A stretch of DNA of 64,000 nucleotides from Nitrosovibrio tenuis. Its GTDB lineage: Bacteria; Pseudomonadota; Gammaproteobacteria; Burkholderiales; Nitrosomonadaceae. Of this stretch, positions 8,218 to 17,633 are shown piece after piece. The notes beneath the pieces are model-generated. The model was not told where the DNA came from. It did not search any database and saw only the letters and a list, made by a program, of their open reading frames with translations. The DNA lies in the NCBI RefSeq assembly GCF_900109785.1, contig NZ_FOBH01000013.1:1-64000 (forward strand), written 5' to 3'. Position 1 is the stretch's first letter, and each line of letters opens with the position of its first letter. The translations under genes and the position numbers were made by a program.

Positions 8218-8353
8218 TTTTTATACATGTTATATGTGAAAAGGGCCGCCCCTTGGTAGGTTTGGCTAAGAGAGGCTGGCGAAGGCTAGCAAACGGGAGA
8301 CGGAAAGATTTTCGCAAGTGCGAAAATCTCCGGAAAAGGGTAAAGAGGCCGAT

Positions 8354-9694
8354 TTATCGGTCCGCGACGAATTTCAGGACGTTTCCATTGATGCAATAAC
8401 GCTTGTGGCTGGGCGGCGGTCCGTCATTGAACAGATGGCCGAGATGAATGCCGGAGCTTGCACTACGCACTTCGACTCGCCTCATGCCGTGCGAGTTGTC
8501 TTCGTGCAGGGTAACGGCGCCTTCCACGGGATCGAAGAAACTGGGCCACCCCGTTCCGCTTTCAAATTTGGTATTGCTGTAAAAGAGCGTTGCGCCTGTG
8601 ACAGGGTCGACAAATCTTCCAGGACGCTTTTCATCCAGATTGGACGCGGTAAAAGGAGGCTCGGTGCCTTGCTGGAAGGCGATTTTCTGCTGTTCGGGAG
8701 ACAGCAGCTGAAAACCCAGCCATTTCCAGAAATTGGATTTCTCGCCGTTGTACCCCGTGTAGCGGGCGGCCTCCTTGCCGTCCTTGAACAGCACGATGGT
8801 GGGTGCCGCGAACAAGGGCTTTTCCAATGTCCAGCCGCTGGGCGGATTTGAGTTCAATGTCCTGGCAATTGGCACTTCCGCTTGCCAGTGGCTCATTATG
8901 TCCTTCTCGAAGCGCTCGCAAAATTCGCAATGCTCGGCCTCGAATGCAACCAACTGTCGCGCGAGGTTCAGATCGCTGCTCTTCAGGGGCTGCGCTGCCA
9001 TGTTGGATGTTGCTGACGCCGCAGAGGTCCCGGAGGAGATGGAGGATGTGTCCGCCTGCGCAACTTTGCTGGCTGAATCGGGGTATTTCACTCCGGTGCC
9101 ACCCAGGCCGCAATAGCCATCGGGGTTCTTTTTCAGATAGTTCTGGTGGTATTCCTCAGCAGTAATGTAATTCTTGAGCGGCAAGATTTCTGTGGTGATC
9201 CTGCCGTAACCCGCAGCATCGAGTGCTTTTTGATAAGCGGCCTGGGTTGCCAGTCCCGCAGTCTTCTGGTTCGCATCATGGTAATAGATGGCACTGCGAT
9301 AATTGCTGCCGACATCGTTCCCCTGGCGGTCGCCTTGAGTGGGATTATGGCTCTCCCAGAATTTGCCTAGCACTGTTTCCAGGTTTACCTTGGCTGGATT
9401 GAAAATCACCTTGACCACTTCCGCATGATTGCGCGCCGTAGTTTTACCGGTATGAAGCGCTCTCTCGTGATTCAGAATGTCCTGGTAACCGGCGCCGGGA
9501 AGATCGCCACCCGCATAGCCGCTTTCCACGTCGACAACACCGGGAATTTCTCCCATGCGCTTTTCCGCACCCCAGAAGCAACCCATGCCCAGAACGATGT
9601 AATCCGTCGCTTGGCGGTGCGTCGTGGTTTTCTCCATTGCATATGCTCCTATAATAACGCTCAAGCCTGCTGCCATGGCTATAACCCCTTTCAT
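8354..9694 (-). CDS. msrAB: Periplasmic MsrA-thioredoxin-MsrB fusion, methionine sulfoxide reductase
   Basis: The enzyme reduces both S- and R-methionine sulfoxide. The start at 9694 gives a signal peptide (MKGVIAMAAGLSVIIGAYA) and has GGAG upstream; a longer start eight codons earlier has none. Domains in order over 446 residues: MsrA (about 28-205, catalytic Cys39 in GCFWG, NYRSAIYYH motif), a thioredoxin-like domain (about 240-328, CEFC at 256-259, AAPTIVLFKDG with the cis-Pro), and MsrB (about 340-446, GTGWPSF, GHLFNDGPPP, catalytic Cys434 in RYCIN). The CxxC zinc pairs of zinc-type MsrB are absent. Neisserial PilB carries the same three activities but with thioredoxin first; here it is in the middle. 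Single-gene unit for exported-protein repair. Confidence 0.93.
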   Translation of the reverse strand: MKGVIAMAAGLSVIIGAYAMEKTTTHRQATDYIVLGMGCFWGAEKRMGEIPGVVDVESGYAGGDLPGAGYQDILNHERALHTGKTTARNHAEVVKVIFNPAKVNLETVLGKFWESHNPTQGDRQGNDVGSNYRSAIYYHDANQKTAGLATQAAYQKALDAAGYGRITTEILPLKNYITAEEYHQNYLKKNPDGYCGLGGTGVKYPDSASKVAQADTSSISSGTSAASATSNMAAQPLKSSDLNLARQLVAFEAEHCEFCERFEKDIMSHWQAEVPIARTLNSNPPSGWTLEKPLFAAPTIVLFKDGKEAARYTGYNGEKSNFWKWLGFQLLSPEQQKIAFQQGTEPPFTASNLDEKRPGRFVDPVTGATLFYSNTKFESGTGWPSFFDPVEGAVTLHEDNSHGMRRVEVRSASSGIHLGHLFNDGPPPSHKRYCINGNVLKFVADR

Positions 9695-10108
9695 TTCAGG
9701 GCATCTCCATAAATCCACATCGTAAAATCCCGATCTCGTTTTGTAATACTTTTGTAATACTTGAATACCGTATCTTTCAAGAAATTCTGTCGCTTACCGT
9801 TAAACCAGGCGATGCCAAGCGCATGCTTAGTACATCCGTCGATCTTATCGATGGGTACATCTTCATGTTACTTGTTCTGCTCGCACATGGATGGAGGAAG
9901 GGAGCGCACATTTCTTGGAATTTGAAACCTGAAATGAAAATAAATTCCCCCTTGGCTATAACGAAAAAATAATTTAGGCTTCCCCTCTTTTGTTTGGCTT
10001 GTTTCCGCCTGATCGCGTGCCTTGTGGCGCCCCGTCTTCTTAATGTCGTCACATTCGGGACCGGATATAGCCTTGGCTATGGTTAACCCCAAGTAGTATC
10101 CTTCGCAT
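9695..10108. other. Intergenic, no gene seen
   Basis: About 410 bases between two divergent genes (msrAB and a diguanylate cyclase). A minus-strand frame of about 74 codons exists at 9868-10092 but has no recognisable domain. The stretch 9710-9760 contains two close copies of the string TGTAATACTT, and the region presumably carries both promoters. Confidence 0.45.
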
Positions 10109-11494
10109 ATGGATATAAAAACTTACGCACCTCTGGCTAGATTTATAGATCACCTGCTCGACGCTATTTGCATTGTTGATAGAGAGGGGCGTTTTATCTT
10201 TGTCAGTGCAGCATGCGAGCGTATTTTTGGCTACACACCGAAAGAAATGATTGGCAAGGCTATGTTAGAGATGGTGGTACCCGAGGATCGAGCGATAACT
10301 CTCCAGGCGGCCAATGAAATCATGTCAGGGCATCCCAAACTTGATTTTGAGAACCGCTATATACGGAAGGACGGACAAGTGGTGCACATTATGTGGTCAG
10401 CCCGCTGGTCGGAAGCCGATCGGTTGAGGATTGCTGTTGCCCGAGACGTCACCGGGCGCAAGCAGGCTGAATCAATGCAGGCGGCGCTCTACGCCATTTC
10501 TGAAGCCGCGCATAATGCGGAGGATCTGCCCTCTTTGTTTCAGCTAATTCATCAAATAGTCGGCAAGCTGCTGTCAGCAACTAATTTTTCCGTGGCGATG
10601 TACGATGAGAGCAATGATCAGCTGAGCTTTCCCTATTACACCGGTGACTGCGGCGAGGCGTCCGAACTGCAGCAAACAGCCGTAGGTACCCTCTGTGCAG
10701 AAGTCATTCGTACCAGGCAGCCCCTGTTGCTGGGGCCTGAGTCGCTGGCCACCTTTCCCGAGGAATTAAGAGCTATCAAGGATAGCAATGTGGTGTGCTG
10801 GCTGGTCGTCCCGCTCAACTCTCATAAGGGTACTATTGGTGCCCTGATTTTGAAAGGCCACTCGGACGGAGCACGCTACACCAAAAAGGACAAGGAACTG
10901 CTGCAATTCGTCGCTACTCAAGTTGCCACTGCTATCGAGCGAAAACAGTTACACGCCCGACTAACGCACATGGCGCAATACGACAGCTTGACCGGGCTAC
11001 CCAACCGAGGACTTTTGTATGATCGCCTGAAAATGGCCCTCGCAAGAACACGACGGGAACAAGGACAAATGGCCGTGCTCTACCTGGACTTGAACAATTT
11101 CAAACAAGTCAACGACTCTCTGGGTCATGCTGCAGGAGATGAGTTGCTGCAGAAGGTTGCCAATCGCCTAAAGCAGTGCATGCGCGATATGGATACGGTC
11201 GCGCGCATGGGCGGCGATGAGTTTGTGGTGCTGCTCGAAAACATCCAGTTGCCTGAGCACGCCTCGAATATGGCCAAAAAAATCCGCAGTGCTATCAGCC
11301 AACCCATCAAAATAGAGGGCTGCAGCTTGTGCATACTACCGAGCATAGGAATTGCACTCTACCCTGATCATGGTGACGAGGCGCAACAACTTCTCAGACA
11401 TGCTGACGAGGCCATGTATTTTGAGAAAAAGAACAGTGATAACCGCTTTGCAAAGGGCGCTTATAACGGCGTCCGCACGAAATCGGCATCATAA
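10109..11494 (+). CDS. PAS-GAF-GGDEF diguanylate cyclase
   Basis: A 461-residue cytoplasmic protein that should make c-di-GMP from two GTP. A PAS domain (about 8-125, HLLDAICIVDREGRFIFVSA) is followed by a GAF domain (about 130-285) and a GGDEF domain (about 295-455). The active-site loop is intact (ARMGGDEFVVLLEN). The inhibitory I-site RxxD (RDMD) lies five residues before it, so product feedback inhibition is expected. There are no membrane segments; PAS and GAF presumably sense a soluble ligand or redox state. No EAL domain follows. The ribosome site before ATG 10109 is poor. It stands alone, divergent from msrAB. Confidence 0.9.
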   Translation: MDIKTYAPLARFIDHLLDAICIVDREGRFIFVSAACERIFGYTPKEMIGKAMLEMVVPEDRAITLQAANEIMSGHPKLDFENRYIRKDGQVVHIMWSARWSEADRLRIAVARDVTGRKQAESMQAALYAISEAAHNAEDLPSLFQLIHQIVGKLLSATNFSVAMYDESNDQLSFPYYTGDCGEASELQQTAVGTLCAEVIRTRQPLLLGPESLATFPEELRAIKDSNVVCWLVVPLNSHKGTIGALILKGHSDGARYTKKDKELLQFVATQVATAIERKQLHARLTHMAQYDSLTGLPNRGLLYDRLKMALARTRREQGQMAVLYLDLNNFKQVNDSLGHAAGDELLQKVANRLKQCMRDMDTVARMGGDEFVVLLENIQLPEHASNMAKKIRSAISQPIKIEGCSLCILPSIGIALYPDHGDEAQQLLRHADEAMYFEKKNSDNRFAKGAYNGVRTKSAS

Positions 11495-11588
11495 AAGAGA
11501 GGTTTATCAGTGAGGTATCCGGGAGCGATTACGAAGTATAAGGCCCTTCCGGATGAATTCTTGCCGTCAGCGAGGCCGACTCTCAAGT

Positions 11589-13295
11589 TTAATTAACTGT
11601 CGAGAGAAGATTAACCCTTATTTTATGTTCCCCGGCGGGCGGGCTGTTCAGCGTTATTTCCCAATTAGTAATGTCAGCAGGGTTAATACCATAAAGCGGT
11701 CCCATTGCAACCTGGCAGTGGTCAATATACGCGTTAGGACGTGTTCCAGGTGTTCCAGGAGGTACGGAAGGGCAAGTTGTATAAATCCAGAGTACTGATC
11801 GTCCAGCTTTTGGCAAGCTATAAGCTTGCTGCCAAATTTTCCCATCCTTTGTCGTCAGCATGAAGACAACCGCGTCGGGAGAGGGGTTCACATAGCTGTT
11901 AGTAACTTCGAGGGTGAAGCCGCCCCCTGATCCATCAATCGGGGCGGCAATGGAGAGGCGATCTCCGACGCCTGCTGAGCTAATGTCTGCAATCACCCCA
12001 TCAGAAGAAAAGCTGCGCTCCAGCCATCGCGCCTGCCCGGTGGTTCCAAACGTGTTGGCCGCCCGGACTAAAGAAGTTGCGACAATGGTATCAATGCTGC
12101 CAAGGAAAACAGCATGCTCTCCTTGCCCAAGATTATTGAAGAACAACTCCCATGCTTTAATCCGGCTGAGGTCAAATCTGCCTGTCGGCCCCCAGGCCGC
12201 CATCGTCCAGCCCTTCCCGTCGGGAGCCAGGGGAAACCTGTATGGCGAAACGAGATTGCGATCGTCCGCATAGTTCATCAACGAGCCAGACTCTCTAACC
12301 ACATCCAGCGGCCTACCTTGTTGCCAGATGCTGCCATCCTCCATGGTAAGGCTCATGATCAAGGCGTTCGGATCCAGATTTAGATCAGCATTCACTAAAG
12401 CCACAATTTGGTTGTTGCCGTTGGCTGTCAAATCGAAATAGGTTTGTGCTTCCTTGCGCAATGACACGGTTTCCCATGGGTCACCTTCCGAACGGTAGAC
12501 CGCCTTTAGAAACCCATATGGATCATAAGACGTCGGCTGCTTGCGTATGTGATATAACCAATCGGTATCGCCGTCGGCCGGGTTCCAGTCAGCATGACGG
12601 AATAGGATACTTCCATCCCCATTGAAAAAATTTACCCCGAACGGCTCGGCAGCATTCTTATCTTGTGGCGCGTCGTAATTACCCTTCATGTACACGGCAC
12701 GAAAGTTAATGTGATGGTTATTATTGGGAGGCAGATCAGCCAGGATAACTTCCCATGAGGCAACCTTGCCAAGGTCGAACATACCCTCCGGCCCCCACTG
12801 GGCACGGGCAAACGCGTCCTCCTTAATCGGGAATGCTCCTGTTTGCCATACGTTATTTGCCAGCACCTTGGGCTGGTCCCAGATACTGCCGTCCTGCATG
12901 GTCAGGCGCAGTACGACACTGACAAAGGGATTGCTCGTCACGTATAGTGGGCGGGCAACAAGCTGCATTTCCTGTGTTTGCCGCAGGTCAAGTTGTTCCC
13001 CGGCAAGGCTTTTTATCGAGACGATTTCCCAAGGATCGTCCCCGACAGAAAAGCTCCCGGCAACATTCGCTCCAAAAAAATCCAAAAGGTAGGGGTCGGT
13101 ACCGACCCACATACCATCGACTCCAATGGCTTCCCAGTGTGTATCGCCATCTGCCGGGTTCCAGTCATTTTGAAGAAACTGTACTGTATTCGTCGAATCA
13201 ATGTACTTGAGGGCTTTCAGCGTGGTTGCCTGCGAGGGTAAGGCGAGCACTAAACTTGAGGTCATAATCAAAAGCCGAATCTGCGAGATATCCAT
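11589..13295 (-). CDS. Large secreted protein of unknown family with internal repeats
   Basis: A 568-residue protein with a signal peptide (LIMTSSLVLALPSQA, cleaved about residue 23). No family recognised. The body contains repeated modules: NDWNPADGDTHW...GDDPWEIVSIKS...LRLTMQDGSIWDQ near residues 40-135, recurring as ADWNPADGDTDW...EGDPWETVSLRK...MSLTMEDGSIWQQ near 235-340. A weaker third version (VVFMLTTKDGKIWQQ) lies near 485-500. The DWNPADGD and DGxIW strings suggest a beta-sandwich, possibly carbohydrate- or calcium-binding, fold (inference). GGAG lies nine bases before the ATG. A 14-base palindrome about 100 bases upstream may be its operator. Confidence 0.7.
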   Translation of the reverse strand: MDISQIRLLIMTSSLVLALPSQATTLKALKYIDSTNTVQFLQNDWNPADGDTHWEAIGVDGMWVGTDPYLLDFFGANVAGSFSVGDDPWEIVSIKSLAGEQLDLRQTQEMQLVARPLYVTSNPFVSVVLRLTMQDGSIWDQPKVLANNVWQTGAFPIKEDAFARAQWGPEGMFDLGKVASWEVILADLPPNNNHHINFRAVYMKGNYDAPQDKNAAEPFGVNFFNGDGSILFRHADWNPADGDTDWLYHIRKQPTSYDPYGFLKAVYRSEGDPWETVSLRKEAQTYFDLTANGNNQIVALVNADLNLDPNALIMSLTMEDGSIWQQGRPLDVVRESGSLMNYADDRNLVSPYRFPLAPDGKGWTMAAWGPTGRFDLSRIKAWELFFNNLGQGEHAVFLGSIDTIVATSLVRAANTFGTTGQARWLERSFSSDGVIADISSAGVGDRLSIAAPIDGSGGGFTLEVTNSYVNPSPDAVVFMLTTKDGKIWQQAYSLPKAGRSVLWIYTTCPSVPPGTPGTRPNAYIDHCQVAMGPLYGINPADITNWEITLNSPPAGEHKIRVNLLSTVN

Positions 13296-13395
13296 ATCTT
13301 GTTGCTCCGTATTTGTATTGTTACCTACAGGAAAAGCAACCTCGGGTGCCTAAAATAATCGTAGCTCAAATTTTTCATAAAGCAAGGAAATGAGT

Positions 13396-13409
13396 ATTGT
13401 TTAAACAAT
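13396..13409. promoter_or_regulatory. 14-bp perfect palindrome ATTGTTTAAACAAT
   Basis: Perfect dyad in an AT-rich stretch about 100 bases upstream of the secreted repeat protein (start 13295). Position and symmetry suit a dimeric repressor or activator; which one is unknown. Confidence 0.35.
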
Positions 13410-13779
13410 TGATTATAATTATAAAAATACGAAATAGACCATGGTTTTATCTTACGCTCCATCGGTACCCGATACCGAATTCATGTGATGCCGCGCCGTG
13501 CCCGCCTTGCTTTCGCACATACATCTCTACACATCATCCAACGCGGCAACAATCTTAAGCTTGCTGCTGCGCCGGACCCGAACCTTGCCGAGAAGAGTTC
13601 AGGAAGAACAAGCGCTCATGAGTTCCCGGACCTGTAAGAATAGAAACCTAAGAGGCCGAGCCTGTGATGATCTGAATTGCTACCAGCGCGATCGTCTCCG
13701 GCGTTTCATTGAAAAATAACGGATAAGCTCCGCCGCGAAAGCCCCGGCTGTCTGACTTATCCTTTCAAACAGTGTAATG
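13410..13779. other. Intergenic, no gene seen
   Basis: The stretch between the upstream region of the secreted repeat protein and the 3' end of the sulfotransferase gene. Frames are short, lack ribosome sites and give no recognisable product. I see no hairpin with a T-run after the sulfotransferase stop. Confidence 0.4.
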
Positions 13780-14721
13780 TCATATATTATTATGCGTTCC
13801 AAATAATCTAAGCCAAATGTTTTGTCCGGACAATCGGAACCGTTTGTGTACCTGTCCGGAGATATTTGCAAACACTTCCGCAACATATTCCGAATCCAGA
13901 CTTAGATTGTCTGCCGCAACATCGGCAAGCACTGACGCTGCCGTCCTGACAGGGGCTGGAACTATTGGGTCATTAAAGACATCCTCTGGTTCGAAACTGG
14001 CATGGCGTAGTCTTCTATCCAAAAAATTTTGGCTGAAGTCAATCAAACGAGCAGGATCGAGCCTTTTGACCAAGCCCAGGTGGAGGGCGATTCTGCTGAT
14101 CTGTTTGTAAGGGTCCGCCAAAAGGAGATCGTAGTCGACCAGCACGCGAGGCGCTCCCTGGGTAAGCAGCACTGACGGAAGAACATGATCAAGCCAAAGA
14201 TTATGGCATTTCTCAGGGGGGAAATTGTTCCTTTTTCTTAGCGACTTCGCGACACTGAGCGGATTTCTCAGTGCAATGACATACGAGACGTCAACTTGCA
14301 GTTCTTCAAAAATACCTTGCCAGAATGGCAAGGTGCGGCATATACGGGGATCTTTAACGCCAAAATACTCTACAGTTTCCAATCGCGATCCGAGCACTTC
14401 AATGGCGCGCAGCCGGAGAGGAGTATTTTTTTTGTGAAGGAGTTCGTTTTTTGGCACAGACGCGGGGGTATGCCAACGGAGGGGACGATTCAGAGAGCGA
14501 TATAAGGCCTTATTAATGGCATGTATATCGGTATCCTCGAAAAATCCTTTCTCGTTATTCGGTGCCGGCGGCAGCAGACGGTTTCCCAGATCGACATCCA
14601 TGACCATAAGTCCGCGAGTAATAGCGCTTGTACCGCTTCTATGCATACCCAGGACGACAATAATGGATTTTCCGCATCTCATCGGTGTATTTTGGACACA
14701 TGCCGTGGAAGTCGCACTCAT
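13780..14721 (-). CDS. Sulfotransferase-family protein
   Basis: The 313-residue product has the PAPS-binding signature near the N terminus, IIVVLGMHRSGTSAITRGL (about 20-38; the P-loop-like GMHRSGTS), then YFGVKDPRICRTLPFW (about 118-133) and VSYVIALRNPLSVAKSLRK (about 143-161), the usual 3'-phosphate-binding R...S segment. Such enzymes move sulfate from PAPS to a sugar, lipid or peptide hydroxyl. There is no signal peptide. AAGGA precedes the ATG by seven bases. Neighbours are unrelated, so the acceptor is unknown; bacterial single-copy members often modify exopolysaccharide or lipids. Confidence 0.85.
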   Translation of the reverse strand: MSATSTACVQNTPMRCGKSIIVVLGMHRSGTSAITRGLMVMDVDLGNRLLPPAPNNEKGFFEDTDIHAINKALYRSLNRPLRWHTPASVPKNELLHKKNTPLRLRAIEVLGSRLETVEYFGVKDPRICRTLPFWQGIFEELQVDVSYVIALRNPLSVAKSLRKRNNFPPEKCHNLWLDHVLPSVLLTQGAPRVLVDYDLLLADPYKQISRIALHLGLVKRLDPARLIDFSQNFLDRRLRHASFEPEDVFNDPIVPAPVRTAASVLADVAADNLSLDSEYVAEVFANISGQVHKRFRLSGQNIWLRLFGTHNNI

Positions 14722-14841
14722 TTAAATATCCTTTTCATGGGCTAAATATAGATACCGGGCTGTTGTTCAGATCCTGAATTCCCGCCTTAGGGGCACCACA
14801 ACCGCATGGCGTATATCAAACCGCTGTTCCAGCGTTGTGCC

Positions 14842-15318
14842 TCATCCTTTATTGCGCTCCCAATGTTTCTCACGCATCTGCCTCATCTGTTCCTGCTGCG
14901 TGTCAGTCAGTACCTGCCGAATCTCGTTACGTACCTTGCTACGCGCGACGATCAGCTCGGCCATCAGATTTCCTCGTTCCCGCGCCAATTCCTGTACTTG
15001 GCCATCATCAATCTTGACGCTCTGCCCGAGTTCTCGTAATGCCTTGCGATTCGTCCGCATTTTTTCCTTTAAGTCCGCGATTTGAGGTTTTGATTTTTCC
15101 ATAACTGTTTTAACCGATATCCGCTGTTCGGTAGTAAGCTTGAGGCGATCGGCCATTCGTTCCAGAAAACGCCCCTGATCCTTCATCATTTTGGAATGCG
15201 CGCCAGGGCCGCATCCACGCGATCCATTTCCAGAGTAAGTGTCCTGATTCGGATCGGCCAAAGCGATGCTGCTGGCTAACAATCCGCTGATTAGCGAAAT
15301 TTTCGTGACGGTCTTCAT
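14842..15318 (-). CDS. spy: Spy/CpxP-family periplasmic chaperone
   Basis: The start at 15318 follows GAGGAA by seven bases and begins a signal peptide (MKTVTKISLISGLLASSIALA); the longer frame upstream has no export logic. The 157-residue product is rich in helix and carries two LTxxQ motifs, LTTEQR (about 66-71) and LTDTQQ (about 138-143), the hallmark of the family. Spy and CpxP form cradle-shaped dimers that hold unfolded envelope proteins; CpxP also damps the CpxA sensor. It is divergent from the cpxRA-like pair, with a perfect CpxR box in between, so regulation by that system is very likely. Confidence 0.85.
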   Translation of the reverse strand: MKTVTKISLISGLLASSIALADPNQDTYSGNGSRGCGPGAHSKMMKDQGRFLERMADRLKLTTEQRISVKTVMEKSKPQIADLKEKMRTNRKALRELGQSVKIDDGQVQELARERGNLMAELIVARSKVRNEIRQVLTDTQQEQMRQMREKHWERNKG

Positions 15319-15437
15319 TGGTTGATTCCTCGTAATGGTGTTGGTTACGAATATCAGCCGGTCTGGTGGGTAGACAGGCGCCCATACGGCATGAACAAAG
15401 AATAAGATCAAGCCGTGTCAAGATGGGTGATGGAAGC

Positions 15438-15452
15438 GTAAATTTATGTAAA
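15438..15452 (+). promoter_or_regulatory. CpxR box, GTAAA-N5-GTAAA
   Basis: Exact match to the enterobacterial CpxR consensus, two direct GTAAA copies spaced by five bases. It is midway between the divergent spy-like gene (120 bases to its ATG) and the cpxR-like gene (113 bases). It supports autoregulation and control of the chaperone. Confidence 0.75.
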
Positions 15453-15564
15453 GAAATCAGCGCTCTCTATATTTGTTTGCTTCAATTTGGCAATATCTGA
15501 AACGAAATGAATGACCGGGGTGATCCATAAAGTGGTTCGTAACAGGCTTGATTCCCAAGAAAAG

Positions 15565-16263
15565 ATGGCGCGCATACTTCTGGCGGATGACGATATCGAA
15601 TTAAGCGACATGCTCATCGATTACCTTGACAAAGAGGGGTTTGAGGTCGACGTGGCTCATGATGGCAACGCCGCTTTAGAAAAGGCGCTGGCTAACCAAT
15701 ACGATTTATTGATACTCGACGTCATGATGCCGAATAGGAACGGGTTCGACGTATTACGCGAACTGCGTACGCAATCTTCACTTCCCGTGCTGATGTTAAC
15801 GGCGCGCGGGGATGACGTTGACAGCGTCGTAGGGCTTGAACTCGGTGCGGATGACTATCTGGCCAAACCGTCCAATCCGCGTGTAATGGTGGCGCGGATT
15901 CGCGCAATTTTGAGAAGAGCGGAGACGCAAGGAGAGTTGCATGGTGTCAACGAGCCACCCGACAGGATTGCACAGCATGACCTGGTTATGCATATTGGCT
16001 CACGCACCGTGCTGTGCGCAGGTAAACCCATACCCATGACCAGCACGGAATTCAGTCTGTTGGAGGTGCTGCTGCGAGAAGCCGGTCACATCGTATCGAA
16101 AGCGAAGCTGTCCGAGCAGGCGCTTGGCCGTAAATTGAGCCGTTACGATCGCAGTCTTGACATGCATGTAAGCAATCTGCGTAAGAAGCTGGGTCCGTTA
16201 CCCAACGGCCAGGAGCGGATTAAAACAGTGCGCGGCGTCGGTTACATCTATTCATTACCCTGA
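15565..16263 (+). CDS. cpxR: CpxR-like OmpR-family response regulator
   Basis: The start at 15565 opens directly on the receiver domain (MARILLADDDIELSDMLIDY); an earlier ATG at 15511 would add 18 residues with no homology. Receiver domain (1-115): Asp8-Asp9-Asp10 acidic cluster, phosphorylated Asp52 in LILDVMMP, Thr79, Lys101. The conserved KPF is KPS here. A winged-helix OmpR-type DNA-binding domain follows (about 130-230), with the terminal TVRGVGYIYSLP hairpin. The similarity is clearly to CpxR, including HDGNAALE and ARIRAILRR. It is followed after two bases by the sensor gene, so the pair is co-translated. 232 residues, normal length. Confidence 0.9.
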   Translation: MARILLADDDIELSDMLIDYLDKEGFEVDVAHDGNAALEKALANQYDLLILDVMMPNRNGFDVLRELRTQSSLPVLMLTARGDDVDSVVGLELGADDYLAKPSNPRVMVARIRAILRRAETQGELHGVNEPPDRIAQHDLVMHIGSRTVLCAGKPIPMTSTEFSLLEVLLREAGHIVSKAKLSEQALGRKLSRYDRSLDMHVSNLRKKLGPLPNGQERIKTVRGVGYIYSLP

Positions 16264-16265
16264 CC

Positions 16266-17633
16266 GTGCACAGACTTTTCTGGAAAATATTCCTCTCCTT
16301 TTGGCTGACGCTTGCCATTTTCGCCGCAGCGCTTATGTTCGCTGCCTCCAGTTATCTCGAACATACCCGGACACAGCAGGATATCGGCAGCATGCGGACG
16401 CGTCTGTCGAAATACTTCGACCAGGGTCAAGCCGTCGCAAAGCAGGAAGGTATCGCAGGCCTCAAGGAATGGTTGGATCAGTTAGACCGTAGCGAAGCAA
16501 TCCCTATTCTCCTGATCAATGAGGCAGGTCGGGACCTGCTTGGGCGAGAGGTTCCCGCTTACATCATTACAAGATTGGATCGAAGGCGGCAACGGGCTGA
16601 ACAAAATGAACAAAGATGGCTTCATCACCAGCAGCCCATTCGCCTGGCTGATGGGAGTTCCTTTCACATGGTGCCGGATTTTCAGAGCATTACGCTGCGC
16701 AGGGTTTTGCAGCGGCCAAGAGTCATTGCGCTACCCATGGCTATCGCCGCCCTGGTAAGTGTGCTGGCTTGCCTGATACTCGGCCGCTATTTGACCTTTC
16801 CGCTGGAGCGCCTGCGACGTGCCACCCAGCACATCGCGGCCGGTGACCTTACTCAGCGTGTTGTTCCATCCATGAGGGGCCGGCGGGATGAAATTGCAGA
16901 GCTGGCAGGCGCGTTCGATAAAATGGCTGAACGGCTCGAGAAAGTGTTTAGCGCTCAACGCCAGCTACTGAGCGATGTTTCCCATGAATTGCGCTCTCCG
17001 CTCGCGCGCTTGCAAGTCGCGTTGGGGCTTGCCCGGCAGCGATCTAACGGCCAGGCAGAAAAAGAGCTTGACCGCATCGAGCTTGAAATAGAACGCCTGA
17101 ATGAGTTGGTCAGCCACCTCCTCGAGTTCTCTCGCCTGCAAGCCGGCGTGGATGCGGCCCATATCGAGCAGGTGGATATACGGGAACTGCTCGAGGGACT
17201 TATAGAGGATGCGCAATTTGAAGCAGAGTCGAAGGATTGCAAGGTCAGATTGAGAACATCCTTTCCGGCGATCGTTAAGGCAAATGCGACACTGCTTTAC
17301 AGCGCGATTGAAAACGTCGTTCGCAACGCCATCAAATATACAAAACGGGGTACGGCAGTGGAAATAAGCATGCTGGCGGATGCAGGAAATGAGCAGGGTA
17401 TCATTATTCAGGTACGCGATCATGGACCAGGTGTGCCCAATGAAATGCTGCCCCATCTTTTTGAACCATTCACAAGAGTGGAGAAAGCGAGAGACCGCCT
17501 AAGCGGTGGATACGGGCTCGGGTTAGCCATTGCTGATCGGGCTATCCGATTGTATGGTGGCGATATCACGGCAAGAAACGACCCCGATGAAGGGTTGAAT
17601 ATTCATATCCGCTTACAGCTCGTCAAGGTTTAA
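16266..17633 (+). CDS. cpxA: CpxA-like sensor histidine kinase
   Basis: The start is GTG 16266, two bases after the regulator's stop. In 455 residues: first membrane segment 8-28, periplasmic sensor about 30-150, second membrane segment 153-172, HAMP about 173-227, dimerization/phosphoacceptor with His240 in SDVSHELRSPLARL, and ATPase domain with N-box NVVRNAIKYT, G1 DHGPGV and G2 GGYGLGLAI. It should autophosphorylate and pass phosphate to Asp52 of the upstream regulator in response to envelope damage. The periplasmic domain is only weakly similar to enterobacterial CpxA, so the signal may differ. Confidence 0.88.
   Translation: MHRLFWKIFLSFWLTLAIFAAALMFAASSYLEHTRTQQDIGSMRTRLSKYFDQGQAVAKQEGIAGLKEWLDQLDRSEAIPILLINEAGRDLLGREVPAYIITRLDRRRQRAEQNEQRWLHHQQPIRLADGSSFHMVPDFQSITLRRVLQRPRVIALPMAIAALVSVLACLILGRYLTFPLERLRRATQHIAAGDLTQRVVPSMRGRRDEIAELAGAFDKMAERLEKVFSAQRQLLSDVSHELRSPLARLQVALGLARQRSNGQAEKELDRIELEIERLNELVSHLLEFSRLQAGVDAAHIEQVDIRELLEGLIEDAQFEAESKDCKVRLRTSFPAIVKANATLLYSAIENVVRNAIKYTKRGTAVEISMLADAGNEQGIIIQVRDHGPGVPNEMLPHLFEPFTRVEKARDRLSGGYGLGLAIADRAIRLYGGDITARNDPDEGLNIHIRLQLVKV

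Noticed and set aside
9868-10092. Minus-strand frame of 74 codons between msrAB and the diguanylate cyclase
   Set aside because: No family resemblance or ribosome site; it sits where divergent promoters are expected.
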